Positions 1 through 12,400 of a stretch of DNA of 64,000 nt are shown one piece after another. A program made the translations under genes and the position numbers. Source of the stretch: Temnothorax longispinosus (lineage: Eukaryota; Arthropoda; Insecta; Hymenoptera; Formicidae); contig NC_092368.1 in the NCBI RefSeq assembly GCF_030848805.1, forward strand, positions 6,420,441-6,484,440, written 5' to 3'. The notes beneath the pieces are model-generated. The model did not search any database and had not been told where the DNA came from. It saw only the letters and a program-made list of their open reading frames with translations. Within the stretch, counting starts at the first letter, position 1. Each line of letters begins with the position of its first letter.

Positions 1-1450
1 TGTTCCTCAAGTTCCTCGAGATATTACAAATTGTTCGGCCTCGAAAGGGCAGAAAAGTCAGATTTGTTCGTTTGCACGTTCGCGATATATCGTTATTAAT
101 ATAATGGCGGTCGGAGAAGCGGAATACTATCGCGTGACTACCAGAAGAGTCAGTTGCATCGGCCGGATTTTTATTAGTTGCGCCGCTACAACTTTGTGAG
201 CAAGTAACTTGTACCGGCCGTAATTCTGCGTGTGTTGGGCCTCGCGTTATTAGCGTCCATCGACTGGTTCTTCGTGGCCGACGCGGCAGACCGGTTCGCT
301 ATTTAAAAAAGCGGATAACTCGTTATCAGTCGAGTTTCGTGATCGGCGTGCGACTTTTTCAAACGCGGCCCCTCCGACAGCTTCTCTCGCGATATCGGAC
401 GGAAGGTCGGGCAGAAACATCTGCGATGCTGTAAGCTTTAAGCTGTATCTATAATGTGTAATTACGTGTAATTTCAGCATAAAGATGTTAAAGAGAATTG
501 ATTACATCTCCCTCCTATCTATTTTTGTATTTTTAACGTGTGTTTTTTTTTAGTATGAGTATATGCTTCATGCTAACTTCGTTAATAGCAAACACAAGTC
601 GTTATATATTTATAAAGTAAAAATTTTTCTAATATTAGCTCCAGAGGAATATTAATTTTAGAGGCTTCTCGAACATCCCCCTCATCACTACATTGATCGT
701 TGATGGAATTTTTCTAGAGGGCGAAGGAAAAGCGTGTCGATCTCCCAGATCGATTTCACGCGTCGGACGTTAAAAGCGGAATCGCAGAAGCGTAAACTCG
801 CGATAACAGGCTGTCAAGTCGGCCTAGATAATCCTCCTGATCTCCCACGTCAGCGTCGCGGGCCCATTTTTATAACGGATTCGATGGGCCAGTCAGTACT
901 CGGCCAAGGCTGGTCCGATCCTGGCGCTCAGCTGTTCGCGCCTGTAGGGCAGTACGAAACCGGTGGACGCGGGAGAGAGAGAAAGAAAAAAAAAAGAAGA
1001 CGCAGAAAGAAGAGAAAAAGGTCGGCGGAGCTTGCACCTGCCGTGACGCGGTCGTACAAGGCCGATTCGGTCTCGAAGAAACTCGAGGCAGAGAGAAGGC
1101 GATAAACAGGATTCGAGTCTCGCCTTAAGCGTCTTCCCGCCGAAATTGTGATCCATGGATCCCCTTGTTTTCGGGACGACCCTCATTGTCGCGTCGATAT
1201 AACGCGATGATCGCGTCGATCGTGTGGAAAGATCTTCCTCTCCGTTTTTTCGTTCGACGATCTTCAGATCGGTAACGCCGATCGTATATTGAATTATCCG
1301 CTGCTATCACCGAATGTTGATTTTTCTTATCAATTTTAAGGAATAATCAGTTCGCCGTAGTTTTGGAAATGTAGTAATAACGAGCATTTACCTGAACACC
1401 GAATGATCTCATTAGAGCATGTTGTTTACTGTAAAAGTCGCTTTAGATGA
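1..1450. other. intergenic DNA, no gene recognised
   Basis: Mixed composition with a CpG-rich part at about 700-1290. Several overlapping frames are open on both strands (for example 734-1105 plus and 893-1186 minus) but none has a domain, and the plus frame ends in a low-complexity lysine/arginine run from an A/G-rich stretch. I regard these as chance openings. Confidence 0.5.
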
Positions 1451-1491
1451 TCTATAATTCGCGTCGAATTTCAGGATAGAATTCTTATAAT
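1451..1491. repeat. partial copy of the TATAATTYGCG repeat family
   Basis: The segment contains CTATAATTCGCGTCGAATTT then CAGGATAGAATTC. This matches the left ends of the repeats at 17692, 19635 and 37310. It stops where the adjoining GAGTG/CACTC element begins at 1492, so it was probably cut by that insertion or is an old fragment. Confidence 0.5.
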
Positions 1492-1960
1492 TACTCTGGA
1501 AAGGTCAAAGAGTAAGATATCACTCAAAACGAGTGAAATGTAAGTGTAATAAAAAGTGAAAATTGACACTTCGAGTGATTCGTCACTTCAAGAAAGAGTA
1601 AAATTGCGCTGTATAGGTTGGAGTGAAATTACACTCCATTTTGAGTGAAAGGGCTTTTTTCGAGTGTAGTAGACCTCAGTATCTGTAGGATACTGAATTA
1701 CGTCACTTTACAATTTTGAGTGGAAAATTTCACTTTGTTAGATTTATTCATCAGTCGATCTTCAGTGAATCGTGATTCACTATAGCTTTAGAGTGAGATC
1801 ATATCACTCCGGTAAAGTAGCTGCTCTAAAATTTTAAGTGAAAAATTTACTCCTATCTTATCAGTGCTCGCATTTACTCAAATTGAAGTTATAACTCTCT
1901 CTTTTGGAGTGGTTATCGCTAATATTAGTGACAAAACCACTCTATGAGATTTAGAGAGTA
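1492..1960 (-). mobile_element. GAGTG/CACTC palindrome MITE, copy A
   Basis: About 469 bp bounded by TACTCT at the left and AGAGAGTA at the right, in inverse orientation to the copies at 5920, 18559, 30110 and 33230. The interior is a chain of short inverted repeats of GAGTG(A)...(T)CACTC with spacers of a few nt. There is no coding capacity. TA-bounded ends and size suggest a non-autonomous Tc1/mariner-like element; the superfamily is inference. Confidence 0.7.
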
Positions 1961-3471
1961 TACTTATCATCTCACATGATGCGTATATTCTGATTCTTAA
2001 AATTCTTTCTGTATTACGCGATATATAAACATGGACACACACACACACATCCACATTTCTTTCTCCGATCGCGATGTCTTTCCATAAATAGTTTACGCGA
2101 CACATAGTATTCGTGTGCATTCGGGTTACGCGAAAACAAATAATGCGCAACACACGTCGAGTGTTGCCCCGCAGTTTATTAGCGACCGGTCGCGATAAAC
2201 GTGTAATCGCGATAATTTATTTTAGCAGAAGAAAAACGAACCGCGCGAAATGAAAATTAAAATATCGCGGCGTTTTTCGTCGATCGGCCGGTTTCTGCAA
2301 ATTTATTGGACTTCTTGCGACGCGTGGACCGGCACGGGGACCGGTCCAATAACAATATTAACCGTCGCGCGTCGCGGCTCGGCCGGCGAGCGATCTCACG
2401 GAGCACCACTTACGGAACAACACTAGTCCCCGCACTCGCGGAGTGTAAGTTAACCGTGTAATGTCAACGCCCACCGAGCGAGTCTGACCGATCCTGGAAT
2501 GCGTAATACCGCGTAACGCGCCGCGTCCACAGCACTCCACGGATGCACTCCGCCGCCCGCCGCCGCGCGGAATGCCGTCGCGGAAAAACTTCCCAGGCCG
2601 ATAATTAACACATCGCGCCGTAAGGTAGAAAACGCACCAATTTGTACGCACCAATGGTGACAGCGTACCGTTAGCGCATTAGATCTGTCCGCTCGATCGT
2701 CTGTGACGATCGATCGTAACCAAATCGGAAGCGAGTCGTCAGCGACAGCGGCTGACCATCTGGCCGGCGACGAGGCACCGCGCCAACAAGGATCAACAGG
2801 GTTGATCCTCGAAAGATCACTCTGTATCTCGCTGTGACAACGGTATTTACGGTTGTGTCCTGCGCGAGCGGTCGCGGTGCCCGCGCTTCTTGGGTGGCTC
2901 CTCGACTCCCCAGGGGGTGCCTCTCCCTCTCTTTCTCCCTCTGCCTTCCTTCTTCGAGAAAACGCCGCGACATGACGTATCCTAATGATATCACCGCGCC
3001 CGGAGTTCGCGTCCCTTCTTCTTCGTCCGAGTCTTCGCGCGATCTCTCGATCGGGGCGAAATTATTTTTAGATTCGCGCCGCGACGATCCGCCGGCGATC
3101 GTCTCGCCCGACTTAAAAGACGCAATTAACTTCCCTCCTCGCTTACGTCGATTATATAGGGACTGTTTTATTTCCACGATCCTATACCGTCATAGTCCGG
3201 CTGTCCGTCGATGGAAGGCATCCAGATTTAATCTATCGACGCGGAGAAGGGAAAAAAGGCCCTCTGATAAATCCAATCAGATCGGTTGTTGACGTGCACG
3301 GGGGCTTTTTTCCCATCTTCCAGTTCCAGTCTCGGTGTAAACTAGTTTTGTGAGACGGGCAAAGAGGGAGGAGTGTGCATCCTCCAGTGATCACATAATC
3401 GTACGTTCACCTCCCGGGGGCCTTCCACCTTCTCTTTCCCTTTTCCTCCCGCTTCTTCTCTCGTTTCTTCG
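1961..3471. other. CpG-rich intergenic DNA
   Basis: AT-rich at first, with a short (AC)n near 2037-2051, then CpG-rich from about 2160. Long openings on both strands at 2671-3292 overlap and have no recognisable domain. It may be regulatory or an unrecognised 5' exon; nothing I can see decides this. Confidence 0.35.
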
Positions 3472-3546
3472 TCTTCTTCTTCTTCTTCTTCTTCTTCTTC
3501 TTCTTCTTCTTCTTCTTCTTCTTCTTCTTCTTCTTCTTCTTCTTCT
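3472..3546. repeat. (TTC)n microsatellite, about 25 units
   Basis: A nearly perfect trinucleotide run of about 75 bp, flanked by degenerate TTC-rich sequence to about 3630. It creates artefactual open frames reading poly-leucine on the plus strand and poly-glutamate on the minus strand. Confidence 0.9.
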
Positions 3547-4612
3547 CGGTCTTCTTCTTCGTTTTCTTCTTCTTCTTCTACTTCACCTTGGTTGTCTTCG
3601 TCTTCTTCCTCCTTTTCCTCCTTCTCTCCCTTTTCGTCGACCTTCGTCGAGTTTCTATCTCGCCATGCCAATCTACTATCGAGCATTCTTCTAAGGCCGA
3701 TCGAATCCCTCCCGCTCCGATGCGGCTACCTTACGCGAGTGCTACTTCGTTCAAAGCGACTCGCGTTTGCACGATGTTGTGGTCGTCGGATTATCTATAT
3801 ACGTAGCTCTTTTTCCATCTGCTTATTTGTCCTCGTATAAAGAAGCGCAACGTAGGCTCCGAGATCCCGAGTTCTTCCGAGGCAATCTTCCTTCGGGCCA
3901 TTTGGGTGACTCGAGTTCATAAAAAGTGATAGAATCCGATCGCATGTGTAAAATATAATAGAATTTCGTTGATCCTAACGGGTGCGAGCGTGCCGTTCGT
4001 CCCTCCCTGTTTCCACTCTTTTTTTCCAAATGCATATAACGGATCATAACTGCAACTGCTGCACGTGCAACGCGGCTATACGAGCGCGTTATCGATGGAA
4101 TTTCGTGGGACGGTCCCGCGATTCCTCCGTTCGGAGGAACGAGCGTGTAGTAACGCGGCCGCTTAATGAACGACGTCGACACGTTCGAATTGGCAATGGA
4201 TACAGGCTAGGCGTAATCGACGTATCGCGATGGGACACGATGCACTCAGGGAATGCGGTCGGTACCGCGACCGCCGTCTTATCCGGAATACAGATTTCGT
4301 GCGACGGTATCGGCAAGAGATCTGTTTTTAACAGATTAGTATTACATTAATTAACATTTAATTGGTACGTTTCAGATGCGCGTGCATGGCCATCCAAATA
4401 TGGCGCGTCCTATATTTTAAAAAATGCCTTTGAAAGACGCAATTGGCGAATATCGCGGCTCCTTTCCTCGCTATAACTGTATCGAAGCTGTAGATCGCTA
4501 TAAAGGAGAAATTGTATGCGAATTTATTTCTTGCTTTCATCTGTATGTTGAGATAAATCAGTTTTTTTTGTACGCCATCATTCGCATTCAATATAGCATG
4601 GTCACATGGTCT
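3547..4612. other. intergenic DNA, no gene recognised
   Basis: Low-complexity TTC-rich tail to about 3630, then CpG-rich mixed sequence. Openings at 3823-4350 overlap on both strands with no domain. From about 4350 the sequence becomes AT-rich and leads into the duplicated segment at 4613. Confidence 0.4.
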
Positions 4613-4770
4613 AGCAAATATACACATGCATGTATGTGGAGAATTCCCTTTTTTTATTATCTTGTATTAATAAATGCTCGAGTAATTCAATCTGCGTGTG
4701 TTCAACATTTCCAGCAATTGAAATTTATATTGTCGAACCACGAATCGAAAAGAATATATTACCAATTTAT
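4613..4770 (+). repeat. dispersed 155-bp repeat, copy 1
   Basis: Nearly identical to 5976-6131. The shared stretch includes TGTATGTGGAGAATTCCC and CGAATCGAAAAGAATATATT. Only a few substitutions and small indels separate the copies. Copy 2 interrupts a MITE, so the segment moved or was copied recently. A 147-codon frame crosses copy 1, but two of the changes that separate the copies would alter amino acids and I see no domain, so I do not call it coding. Confidence 0.75.
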
Positions 4771-5919
4771 TCTATCAAATATGCGTCGTGGTATAATGCG
4801 AAGAAAAAAAGTTATCCCGATGTGTGGTGCGAGAAGGAAAAATTCGTATTCAATTTCTCGTTTCTGACGTAATTCTATATGCATGTTGAGGAAATGGGAG
4901 CCTTGAGGCAGTTACGACGCCCAGCTGCCGATTTCTAAGCTTTCCGAATCGGGTCTGAGGTGTCAAACAAAATGTTCTCTCTTCGCGGCGGATCGAGCGG
5001 GGCGAATGAGTGCTCGGCTATTTCGTTCGTGATTCCGTGAATGAAGGCGAAACACGCGCGGGCGTTCACGTGGGGCCAACGTGGCTCCGTTGACGGGCCC
5101 CGACAGGTGCTTATTGATGGAGATAAGGCCCCTGGTTACCGCCGTTGCTTCATCACGCCACGCCATGCGATGGATCATTACGGCAATCTCCGTGATTAAG
5201 CAACAGTAATTATCGATGGTTGTCGCTTAAAACACGATTAATCGAATTGATTTGGGGGAGCGATCGTGACGGCGCGCGGTGGCGGTATTCCGCCAATCTT
5301 TGCTCCGCCTTGAATTCTTTCCAGCTTCGCTCGCCGGTTTTCGCGCGATAATCTCGCTTTCGACAATAATTATTATCGTTGCCGAGCCACTGGCCGGTGA
5401 ATTGCCACACACCTTTGTGCGCGAGAGGAGGATACGGGGTGAGATCGCGCTATCGATATATCCGGAGAGAGAAAGAAAGAAAAAAAAGGGAGAGAGAGAA
5501 GGGTGGATATCGCTAGTTCTGTTTCTACGGGACGAGTGGCGAAAGAGCTCGCCAGTTCGCCACTCGAACGAGCGAAACCGTAAGGTTCACTCGATCGCGA
5601 AACTATCGCGTGAGTTGTGCATACCGAGTCGGTGGAATGCCACGGCGCGGGTAACCCGCGCGTTACCCCGGCGTCTTAATGCGCGGTTTCACGCGTAATG
5701 GCGCAATGAACTTGTATCAATCCGCACACGCGAGCTTTGCGCGCGAGCTTCGTCGTTGTCTCGGGTCAGCGCGCAGGAGCGACACGCGACAGAGTAATTA
5801 ATATCTCTTTGATATTGTAAAGCTTTAATCCTAGCACGCATATACACCATGCGCATTAAAAATGATCCATCTCTCTTTCAGTAAAGGATGATACTTGAAT
5901 ATTACACGAGAAAACCGTG
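4771..5919. other. CpG-rich intergenic DNA
   Basis: AT-rich to about 4880, then CpG-rich to about 5790 with overlapping chance openings on both strands. An A/G-rich stretch lies near 5465-5505. No recognisable gene. Confidence 0.4.
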
Positions 5920-6564
5920 TAACTCTCTAAATATCATAGATTGGTTTTGCCACTAATATATTAGTATGATTGCGAGAGCAAATACACATGTATGTGGAGA
6001 ATTCCCTTTTTTTTATTATCTTGTATTAATAAATGCTCGAGTAATTCAATCTGCGTGTGTTCAACATTTCCAGCGATTGAAATTTATATTGTCGAGCCAC
6101 GAATCGAAAAGAATATATTACCAATTATTTATATCACTCCAGAAGAGAGGATTGTCACTCTAATTTGAATAAATGGGGGCACTCATAAGATAGGAGTGAA
6201 TTTTTCACTCAAATTTTTAGAGCGGTTACTCTACCGGAGTGATACGATCTCACTCCAAAGTTATAGTGAATTATGATTCACTGAAAATCGATTGATAAAT
6301 GACTTTAACAAATGGAATGAAATTTTCCACTAAAAATTGTAGGAGTGACATATAATTCACTCCTACGGATACTGAGATCTACTGTACTCGAAAAGAGTGC
6401 CCTTTCACTCAAATGGAGTGCGATTTTACTCCAACTTATAGAACGCAATTTAACTTTTTCCTAGAATGGTTCACTCGAAGTGCCCAGGTTCAATTTTCAC
6501 TTTTCGTTACATTTGCATTTCACTCGTTTTGAGTGATATTTCACTCTTCGACTTTTAGAGAGTA
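5920..6564 (+). mobile_element. GAGTG/CACTC palindrome MITE, copy B, interrupted
   Basis: Ends are TAACTCTCTAAAT and TTTTAGAGAGTA. The body matches the family (SCACTC/GAGTG hairpin chain) but is split near its left end by about 157 bp at 5975-6131, a copy of the repeat at 4613-4770. Without the insert it would be about 490 bp, close to the other copies. Confidence 0.75.
5976..6131 (+). repeat. dispersed 155-bp repeat, copy 2, inside a MITE
   Basis: Near-identical to 4613-4770 and inserted in MITE copy B between the GATTGCG and CACTCC segments that are adjacent in the other copies. I see no clear terminal inverted repeats or target duplication, so the mechanism (SINE-like, gene conversion or capture) is unresolved. 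Confidence 0.7.
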
Positions 6565-9420
6565 AATTGTATGTATATAAAAAAAATTGTAAATTTTTGT
6601 AACTTATGTTCTGTAAGAGATAAAACTGTATCTGAGCCGCTCGATAATTCATGGCCGCGTGTCACGCGGGCGCATATATCTGTTAATTAATTTACGAACG
6701 CATGAGGAATTACATAAGCCGTGAGGTTGCGCTGCACATCGGGAGGGTTACGACGAAAGAGATATATAACTGTTTGACAAAGACAAGACAGGAACGCTAT
6801 CGCCGCATGCGCGCAGCGAGCATAACCGCGCGCTTGCTACAGCAGATCGATCATCGTGACATACCGTCGGGGCCAGGGCATGGCATCGCTCGCGTTCGTA
6901 GGTCTTCGAGGGTTTTTCGGGGGGAAGGGGGACCTCCTACGACGAAACACATCCCATGACATTCATCTCGCGGCGCAGGGTGTAAAATTTAATAAGAATT
7001 TATCTCTAAGAAGATAGAGAGAAAGAGAGAGGACAAAAATGTATTCTACTTGATTACGTGATGTAGACGTAAAATGTTTAATTCTAACGTGTTAATTTCA
7101 CGATTGTTATTTACCTCGAAAGTGTTTCTTAAAATCAAAATTTCATGTATTTTATTTTAATATAAAAAACGTATTATATTATACACATATACATATGAAA
7201 TTATTAAATAATAATGTGTATAATATACATAAAATTATTCATATATGCACATTTTTAGATATATAAAGGTTTTCTTTAATCCGCCCGACCTGTTATCGAG
7301 GCACCACCGGGGACGGGTTACTCTCGAATAGCGACGAGGAAGCGGGATAACACGACGAGGCCGCGAGGGGGATACGTTATCAGCGCCTAGAAAGTGCGCA
7401 AAGTTATTGCGCAGTTAAGTAGTTAAGCTATGCTCTAAATCGTGGTATTTGAGACCGGTGGGCCCATCGAAGCGGCTCGGCTCCTGGCACGGCTCTCGCG
7501 TGGTCTCTCTCGGGCACTCTCGTCGTGGTAACCCCCTCGCCGGGGGCACGCGGGGAGGCGGGGGGAGGGGGGGGCACGCTGTGCCTCACGAGCCAGCTAC
7601 TCCAATCGAGACGCGCCACTTACAATCGCGGGAGGAGGAGCGCAAGTAGGTGGAGAAAGAGTTGTGAAACCGAGGCGCAGACCTCTACGCTCGCGTAGGT
7701 TGTTGCCGCGACGACTCGTTAGATCGGCGGAGAAGCGACGAAGTCGCCACGAAAGTTATTGCTGCCGTTAACTCCATAAGCAAGCGAGTTTGGCTCGAGT
7801 TGCGCCGCGTTGCATGCCAATGTTACCACGATAACGAGCTCGCGTGGCGTAAAATTCTTCTCGCGGGTTCTCTCCCGATCAAACCGTTCGAAATGAAATA
7901 ATCCGATGGACGAAGAAGACGTGCGGAATGTTTCCGTACGAGTAAACAGTATATTTTGATTCCCTCTTGGATCGCTCGACTTATATACCATTATAATTTT
8001 ATTGACGCGATTCCTCTTACGTTATCTTACACCGAGAACTACGCTGATGTCGTGATCCAAACGAGCGTCAGACATTCACCGAGTGACAGTCAAACATTTA
8101 AGGGTTTCAACTTCCGAAAGCATATGCAATAAGAACGTATCGTGTTTTCATGAGTTAAGAAGAAGGAGAAATAGAAAGAAAGAGAGAGAGAGAGAGAGAG
8201 AGAAACGAAACTCGAGATCTCCGGCAACAAAGTCGTATTACGAAGTTATCGCCGCAGTTAACTCGATAACCGGCCAACTCACGATCGTTGTACCTCGACA
8301 GGATTAAGAGCGCGTGAGGTCGCGATCGCCGAGAGGTCTGTATTCTAGAAGGGGTTCGAAGTTTATCGTTGTCCTCGTAATGACTGCACTTGCGCGTTTC
8401 ATAGACTCGCAACGCGTGGCGGAAGTGTCTGAAAATCGAGTATCGCGCTCGAAACCAGTTTCAGCGAAGAAAGAATCCTCGTGTGTCATCTTTCCGACCT
8501 TCATATCTTCACGTTCGCTCTTGTATCTCTTTATCTTCTTTTTTTTACATTTTTAACCCGATACTTCCGTATCGCGAGTTAAACCGTTGAAGACGTATCT
8601 CTGCTCCGTCCCTCACAATTTTTATCCTCATAGATAACAGCATAATATGACGAAAAAAAAAGATGTTGGTATATCTCCGCTGTAGTTTAGACTGTTGAGG
8701 CCAATAACGCATATAAGGCAATGATAATTAAACGAGTTTTTGCCAGGAGATAATAACACAAAATCATGCTGACGATATCAAGCCGCCGCGGCTGATTGAG
8801 AACGATAGCTCGGGAAAGAGACCTGCTTTTCCGTTCATACATATCCCGTAAAACAATGGCACGGCTGTGTTTCTTGCTATCTGGGAATTATCACGGAGGA
8901 AAAAAATACAGCGGGATGGGCACTCGCCGGGAGGCGCAGACGTTACTTATCGAGAGGGTGTCACGGGAATGGAAAAATAAACGTATAACGCCACGATCGA
9001 TCCGTGGATTAAAGCGTCCGAAAAGTATTTGATTAAAAAGGTTTCAGTATTCAGGCGTCTTCCCGCTTTAATATCTACCATGTTTTATACTTAGATTGAA
9101 AAAAGTCGAATTTCTCGTAGTTCAAGATTCAGTTGCGGGAGGGGGGCGGGGGAGAACTCGGTGCAGCTTGCAATGCATTGACTTACCAGCGAAGTTCCTG
9201 TGCACGCGTCGAAGTCTCCAGAGACGTTTCCTCCTCAGCGAAGGTGGCGCGAGGTCTGTTCGCGTTCGCGTGTGCCTTAGCTTCTCCAGACGTTGTGCTT
9301 TATTCCTTCACGTGTCACTCGTGCGTCGAGCCTTCTGCAGCTTACAGAATCTCACGTATCTATCTACCGCTTGCAGTCTCGGTATAAACTGCCCACTCCC
9401 TTTAACATCGGCGTGGAACT
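6565..9420. other. intergenic DNA with CpG-rich patches
   Basis: CpG-rich at 6640-6960, 7290-7900 and 8040-8500, with AT-rich DNA between. A (GA)n run sits at about 8179-8202. Openings at 7428-7649 read opposite strands of one GC-rich patch. No exon with a recognisable domain or convincing splice context was found. Confidence 0.4.
8179..8202. repeat. (GA)n microsatellite
   Basis: Uninterrupted dinucleotide run of about 24 bp in A/G-rich surroundings. Confidence 0.8.
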
Positions 9421-12400
9421 TATAATTACCATCTAGTCTCCTGTCGAGAGGGAATTCCTTCTGTTTGGCCGCGCATAAAGAATACTTTTGATTTTTCGCA
9501 GCTTACAACACGATCTTGTACTCATCTGTTTTATGTTTATTGAGCATACGAGATATTATAGTTGCAAGGCGGCCTATCTCTCACGTTCTAAATTTGCAGG
9601 AAGTTGATAAATCTCTCCTTTTTTATCGGTCACTCTTTCTCTTTCTTTCTCCACATAGCAAAAAAAGTCTTGTCTTGAAAACACACAGAGTATAGAGGCG
9701 TGACGTTTCGTTATAGCGCGAGCGGCGTGAAGTCACCCGTCGAAGATCTTGCATTCGCCTGGCGGAAGCGATGGGATCAGAGAGATTCGTGCGATCGTCT
9801 CCATAAATAAAGTATCATTCCAACCGTGGCGCGCGTGTTACTCGTTTACTCTCGACGCGGTTTCCGAGATATCCACGGCGAGCGACCGGGGAAAACATTA
9901 AAACGCCTAACTGTATTTCCCCGCGGAGAATTCGAAAAATCATCGCACCGAGATCATTGATCCTTGATCCTTGTAACGACGCGAGGCCTCCGGGATCCTC
10001 GTTTGCCGGAATGATTTTTTGCCTTTCCGCTCGATCGATCCCGACCGGCGCGGCGCGGCGCGGCTCAGCTTGGCACGGCCGCGCGGTGATCACAGCCGAC
10101 TCCCACTTCCTCGATCACTCTGTCGAGTAACCCCGCGGCGTAATCCAACTCGGCACGCACATCGGAATCCAAACGCACTATGTAAGAACGCGATCATATC
10201 GGCGACGATCGACGGCGGTATACGGTCGCGATTCCACCGGAAATCTTCCGCGATAATCCACCGATGTTCGACGAATTTTATCGCGTGACCCATTCGCGGT
10301 AAAACTCGTCTGCGACGAACCACGCCTCGTGGCATAGGCGCCGAGGCCAGCCAAAACGAACTGATGCGAACTGAGATGTATTTTTCATACGGAACGATTG
10401 CGATCACAAAGTCCTACCAGGGACTCTTGTTCAACGTCAAGAGCGTCAGTTTTTCTGTAACATTGACCAATACTGTCTAGTCATGATAACACATCCGTGG
10501 TTTTCTTTCTTTTTTTGTTTTTTTTTTCTTTAAAGATCCGTCTGTTTTGCACACTGACAGTTCAGAAGTGAAACCGTTCTCCTCACACAAGACGACAAAA
10601 TATTATAACGTATCCCTTTCGCAACGTACGATGACGAGTTACGGGAAGTACAGACTCTCGAGCGAACTCCGAGGGAAACGATTGAAACTTCGATATAACT
10701 TTGTAATCTTCTTCCATCGTCTTGGAGAGGGAAAGGGGGGGGTCCTTTCATCGTGCCCTTACCTATAACGATTTGTCTTCAATGTCGATAATTTGATTAA
10801 GGTTGTGATACGGAGGTAATCTACAGTAAATTCAATTAAACAGTGAAATTGCACTGTCAATCGACACTTCTCGGCGAAATATCCGTATGTACGTCTATGT
10901 TTCGTTATATCAATATCTCGATACTCCGTTTCTAATTTGGCGCAGATCGCAGGACATCGGTTAATTGTCCGCAACAAACTGATTGATCATTGATCAGGAC
11001 CCACAGGGCGGGAAGCGGGGCTCAAGGTAGAGAGTGGCAAGAATCGAGTGGCGTGAAATAGCGATCATCGAGTCGTTATCGATCCCGCTGTTTCAAGATC
11101 CAAAAGAGGGAGAAAACTCATCTCAGATTTTCCTTCCATCACCTTCCTTGCGATCCCACTACGTGACAACTCGAATATCCTGGATTATTCTCGGTGATCT
11201 TCGAGAGTTGATCTCGATTATTCGCTCGGCCGATTCGGCAAAATGAGACAGCGGCGGTCGACCAGATGTCGATTCGAAGTCGGCGCGAGCGCGAATCATT
11301 ACCCTTTTCTTGTCTCCATCCCACCTCCCCTCCCTTCTCCCCCAAAAAATGAAAAATTGGCAGAATCGCGACGAGTCGTGCCCTAGGATAACTTGACACT
11401 CCTGCTCGTCCAAGCATCAGCGAGCGACTGAGGGCTGCAGACAGCGGACCCAGAAACGGGGCCCGCCACGCCACGGCCCCGGCTCCGGCTCACGAGCCCC
11501 CCTCGCCGTGTCTCTCAGGACCAGTTCGGTCGCTTCGCCGCTGCGAAGGATGCTGTGCACCGGAGGACTCCCCACCCGCGGAGAATCTACGTCCTACGTC
11601 CTACGTCGTGCATTCCGCATCCTGCGCCCCGTCTCGAAGCCCGGGAGAGGGCCGTGTCCCCCCACTTGATCTCGGCGCACGCATTTCGCGCCCTCGATCA
11701 AGACGCACGGGGAAATCGCTCTCGTGTCTTCCGGCGCGCGACGCGTACCGCGAGATTTTGTCAGCCTAGAGGAATAATAGCATTCTATTATTGATTGCGT
11801 ATAAGAATATCTTGTATTAAAATTATTATCTTGTATATATAGAAAATTTATTTTAAAACTATTTTGTTTGAAGAAATTAGTTGGAAATTCAAGTGTGAAG
11901 AATTTTAAAATGTTCTGTGTATTATAAAATTCACAGAAGAAAATCTTGAGAAAAAAAGAAAAATGTCAGTTGCCGCCCAAAAAATGTTTTACTAATTTTA
12001 AGAGATAATGGAATTTTATTGAAATTTATATATTTACGTTTAACATTTACAATTTATAAACCAACTAGAATAACAGGGGGTTATTTGAGTCAGTTAAAAA
12101 AAAAATTGGATAACAAATTTTTAAGACAGAGAAAAACTTTTCAATTTTTAGAGTAGGGAGAAGCTTTCATATGACTTATTGTCTTAAAAATTTTTTATCT
12201 ATTTTTTCCATTAACTAAAATAGTCTCTCCTTATCCTATTTTTAACTAATCAATGTCTCGAATTAGAAATTAAATTAGAATTAATTTACCTTTATTCTAA
12301 ACTCTTCTGTATGCGATAATGTTTTGACAATATATATATATTAATATACTTACAAAATTTCTATACCAAATATTTTATATTTTAATATTTATTTTTTTTT

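Noticed and set aside
3342..3694. Two 114-codon frames reading poly-glutamate (minus) and poly-leucine (plus)
   Set aside because: Both are produced by the (TTC)n microsatellite at 3472-3546; no flanking domain.
4424..4867. 147-codon plus frame across the dispersed repeat
   Set aside because: Differences between the repeat copies include amino-acid changes and indels, with no domain; no sign of protein selection.
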